Source: Cyclobacteriaceae bacterium (GTDB lineage Bacteria; Bacteroidota; Bacteroidia; Cytophagales; Cyclobacteriaceae). From it: a stretch of DNA of 39,355 bases. This document shows positions 36,574 to 39,355 of this stretch, in pieces. Each line of letters begins with the position of its first letter. Positions within the stretch are counted from its first letter, which is position 1. Position numbers and translations under genes: made by a program. Location: NCBI GenBank assembly GCA_013373335.1, contig JABXHZ010000196.1, positions 1 through 39,355 of the forward strand, in the 5' to 3' direction. The notes beneath the pieces were generated by a model that was not told where the DNA came from, did no database searches, and worked only from the letters and a program-made list of their open reading frames with translations.

Positions 36574-37433
36574 TCATCTTCTACTCCATTTTTGGTCCAA
36601 TAGTCGATCAGCATTTTTTCCTTTCGAATAGCAAGAGACCGTTCTTCTCGACCACTTGGCGATATACGTATCTCTTCCCAACTCACAATCTCAAAGGGAA
36701 AAGTTTTAATAAATTGAATCTTTACCGTACGGTTCAATTCAGGGTATTCAATTACAAATTGATTGGTCTGCTGACCCAATTCTTCTAAGCTTATTTCTGC
36801 CCGATAGGCTTTGAAGGGGATATGAGCAAATCGTTGAAAAGTTAAAGATGGAATTAAGCGAATATTACCTTTTGGCACCAATTCCGGATTCAACCGTATT
36901 AAATTAAAAATCTCATCTTCAGAAGAGGCATCCACTTTAAGCTCTTGGTCTCCTTCCGACTCAAAGTAAGAAAAGAGTTTTGCCTGATACGCTGCATTTT
37001 TCCAATTCAATTGAGCAAAAGTTTGGCCGCACCATTCCGAAACAGAGTGAGTGATTTTAAATGCAGGAACATCATCCTGGACTGGAGTAAATACCGACAG
37101 CATGGTATGGTAGGGATAAATCCCTGTCTCGAAATCCCTTGTCATATTAAGCTTGAGGACTTTTCTTGCATCTCCTCCAGCACTTTCCGGATCATCTAAT
37201 TTAACCTGCTTTCTTCTGGAAAAATCTTCAGTAACAAAAATCATTACCGTTTTTCCTTCCCGCTCTTCTCCGTACCGACTCTGCTTCAGGTCAAAGACAT
37301 TAATCTCTGCTTTTCCTTGATACCAATAAGCCCCGAATTGCTCTTCATCAATGATTTCTCGGCTTTTAGGACCACAAGCCGTAAAAAAAACGAATAACAA
37401 AAAGGCCGATAAGGCAAACCACGTAGATTTCAT
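36546..37433 (-). CDS. Uncharacterised lipoprotein
   Basis: Lipobox FFTAC; 295 aa; GAYWYQGKAEINVFDLKQSRYGEEREGKTVMIFVTEDF. No recognisable enzyme motif. Overlaps the downstream ORF start by 28 nt. Confidence 0.7.
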   Translation of the reverse strand: MKSTWFALSAFLLFVFFTACGPKSREIIDEEQFGAYWYQGKAEINVFDLKQSRYGEEREGKTVMIFVTEDFSRRKQVKLDDPESAGGDARKVLKLNMTRDFETGIYPYHTMLSVFTPVQDDVPAFKITHSVSEWCGQTFAQLNWKNAAYQAKLFSYFESEGDQELKVDASSEDEIFNLIRLNPELVPKGNIRLIPSLTFQRFAHIPFKAYRAEISLEELGQQTNQFVIEYPELNRTVKIQFIKTFPFEIVSWEEIRISPSGREERSLAIRKEKMLIDYWTKNGVEDEWLRKQLGL

Positions 37434-37446
37434 AAATCAAAGTGCT

Positions 37447-38145
37447 TCAGGCTTTCCAATATTTAAAAATGGTCAAAATTATTTTATATCCTGCACCAAT
37501 TACTCCTTTTACCGTTCCACTCACCTTGGATACTCCAATGCGCTTTCGATAGGATACGGGTACTTCAAGGTATCTCAATCCCCTTTGATGAGCCTTGATC
37601 TGCATTTCAATAGTCCAACCATAATTTTCATCCCTCATTTCCAATTCGAGTAGCTTTTTCCAAAGGATAGCACGAAAAGGCCCTAAATCAGAATAATGAG
37701 CTCCCTGAATCCATCTCATCAAAGTCGTTGCAAGCCAATTTCCAAAAACCTGGGGCAAAGTCATGGAGCCTCTTTCTCGATTTCCCATAGCTCTTGACCC
37801 TATTACCATGTCAGCCTTCCCCTCTTCAATAGGCTTGATTAACAAGCCCATTTCTTCTGGATAATCACTAAAATCACCATCTAAAAATACCAATACGTCG
37901 GGTTGAACTTCTTGGCTTTTAATCCAATCCATGGCAGTAAGGCAGGCTTTCCCATAGCCCTTTTGCCCTTCGAAAACTACAATAGCACCTGATTTTTGAG
38001 CAACCTCTGCGGTTGAGTCCGTAGAATTATTATTGGCCACAACAATATGCCTCACCCAGCTAGGAATAGCCGAGATAACCTTCGGAATAGATTTTTCTTC
38101 ATTAAAAGCCGGGATGATTACATCCACTAGAAGTCCTGACGACAT
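37447..38145 (-). CDS. Family 2 glycosyltransferase (DPM1/polyprenyl-phosphate sugar synthase-like)
   Basis: VDVIIPAFNEEKSIPKVI, VLVFLDGDFSDYPEE, MVIGSRAMG, DLGPFRAI. Confidence 0.9.
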   Translation of the reverse strand: MSSGLLVDVIIPAFNEEKSIPKVISAIPSWVRHIVVANNNSTDSTAEVAQKSGAIVVFEGQKGYGKACLTAMDWIKSQEVQPDVLVFLDGDFSDYPEEMGLLIKPIEEGKADMVIGSRAMGNRERGSMTLPQVFGNWLATTLMRWIQGAHYSDLGPFRAILWKKLLELEMRDENYGWTIEMQIKAHQRGLRYLEVPVSYRKRIGVSKVSGTVKGVIGAGYKIILTIFKYWKA

Positions 38146-38150
38146 GAATT

Positions 38151-39355
38151 TTACTTTCCTAAACTATATGATCGAAATGAGGTGATAAACACCATCCCAT
38201 ACCCAAAGGCAAGCATAGCATGAAATGGTAAAAACAAAAAATATTCATAACGAAAAGCCAATATCACCATAAAGGTAAATATGAGAGAAAGCCCACCTTC
38301 GATCCAAGTTGTCAGAGGCATAGAAATCTTCAGGTAGCGATTTGTTTTAAGATTAGATTTACCGGCCTCTAGATTGAATTTGGGAGTTCGAATAAAAGGA
38401 GACTTCTTACCACTTAGTCCTTCCCATACTGCCTGTGCATTATGCAAAGCCATCCCCATGGAAACGGAAAGAAATAAGGGTAAAATCAAAATGGATTCCA
38501 ATAAACTGGCCCAAAAGCGTTTTCGTGAATAGAAGTGGGAAACAAAATACACCAATGCAATAATTGCAAAACCTATTAGGAACAGACCCGCAATTCTTGT
38601 CAAAGAAGTCGAAACCCCATTCAAACCCAACCAAGCCACCCCAATGCTTGAAAGGCTTACTGTAAGAATTACCAGGAAAATACTGCTATTGAATAAATGG
38701 GCTACAGCATGCATTTTGGTTTTAAAGGGAAAATTGGAAGCGAGGACAGATTGGGCATGTTTTCGAGCACATTCAGCGCCGCCCTTATTCCACCGGAACT
38801 GCTGTGATTTAATTGCTGACATAATGGGCGGAAGCTCGGCCGGGGAATGGATTTCTGGTTTATAGACAAACTTCCATCCCTTTTTTTGAGCCCGATAACT
38901 CAAATCCAAATCCTCAGTCAACGTATCATCCTCCCAATTCCCGGCATCAACAATACAAGTTTTTCTCCATACACCTCCGGTACCATTGAAATTTATAAAA
39001 GCTCCCAAAGTATTCCTTCCTACTTGTTCGATCGTAAAATGAGCGTCCAAAGCAAAAGCTTGAAGTCGCGTTAATAGGGAATGATTTTCATTCAAATGCG
39101 TCCATCGGGTCTGAACCATTCCAACACGATCATCTTGAAAATAGGGAATCGTTTTTTTCAAAAAATCGGGATTTGGAAGAAAATCCGCATCAAAAATGGC
39201 AACAAACTCTCCTTTGGCAACAACCAGCCCTTCACGAAGAGCCCCAGCTTTAAAGCCTTTTCGATTACTACGATGAAGGTAAACAAAGGGAAAGGCGGGA
39301 TATTGCTTTAGTTTTGCCTGAATCAAACCACTTGTTTCATCAGTGCTATCATCCA
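38151..39355 (-). CDS. Membrane family 2 glycosyltransferase (cellulose synthase-like), 5' truncated by window edge
   Basis: Frame stays open to the window end on the minus strand (...DDSTDETSGLIQAKLKQYP). FDADFLPNPDF, TLTEDLDLSYRAQKKGW and QQFRWNKGG (QxxRW), then several TM helices. Confidence 0.92.
   Translation of the reverse strand, partial: DDSTDETSGLIQAKLKQYPAFPFVYLHRSNRKGFKAGALREGLVVAKGEFVAIFDADFLPNPDFLKKTIPYFQDDRVGMVQTRWTHLNENHSLLTRLQAFALDAHFTIEQVGRNTLGAFINFNGTGGVWRKTCIVDAGNWEDDTLTEDLDLSYRAQKKGWKFVYKPEIHSPAELPPIMSAIKSQQFRWNKGGAECARKHAQSVLASNFPFKTKMHAVAHLFNSSIFLVILTVSLSSIGVAWLGLNGVSTSLTRIAGLFLIGFAIIALVYFVSHFYSRKRFWASLLESILILPLFLSVSMGMALHNAQAVWEGLSGKKSPFIRTPKFNLEAGKSNLKTNRYLKISMPLTTWIEGGLSLIFTFMVILAFRYEYFLFLPFHAMLAFGYGMVFITSFRSYSLGK

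Noticed and set aside
1-39355. CRISPR arrays, tRNA/rRNA genes, insertion sequences, phage or toxin-antitoxin genes
   Set aside because: No regularly spaced repeats, transposase/integrase proteins or RNA gene signatures were recognised on reading; a dedicated tRNA/ncRNA scan was not possible.

Overview
This is a ~39 kb chromosomal window from a Bacteroidota bacterium, probably Cyclobacteriaceae/Algoriphagus-like judging from protein style and SPII lipoproteins. I see no rRNA, tRNA, CRISPR array or mobile element. The supported content is: the 3' end of a KipA/PxpC-type gene; a DUF4301 gene; an RlmL-like THUMP methyltransferase; a DUF1080 x2 lipoprotein followed by a Tat-type Gfo/Idh/MocA oxidoreductase; a hexuronate catabolic cluster (uxaC, SDR reductase, uxuA, acetyltransferase, DmdC-like acyl-CoA dehydrogenase); a UDP-glucuronate decarboxylase; an M20 peptidase; a Nudix-fold regulator divergent from a type-B carboxylesterase; a Pif1-like helicase; an EEP nuclease plus DUF1080 pair; a divergent carotenoid-cleavage oxygenase abutting a 1712-aa kinase/ATPase/GAF/nucleotide cyclase; a GH109-like oxidoreductase/glycosidase; and a minus-strand glycosyltransferase/lipoprotein operon running off the right edge. 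The best candidates for something undescribed are: (1) the zero-gap carotenoid oxygenase + kinase-AAA-GAF-adenylate cyclase pair; (2) a 23-bp perfect-arm palindrome between a catalytically degenerate Nudix regulator and a carboxylesterase; and (3) an in-frame fusion of a membrane glycosyltransferase with a complete lipoprotein that has a tandem paralogue. All assignments are from reading the sequence, with no database search.
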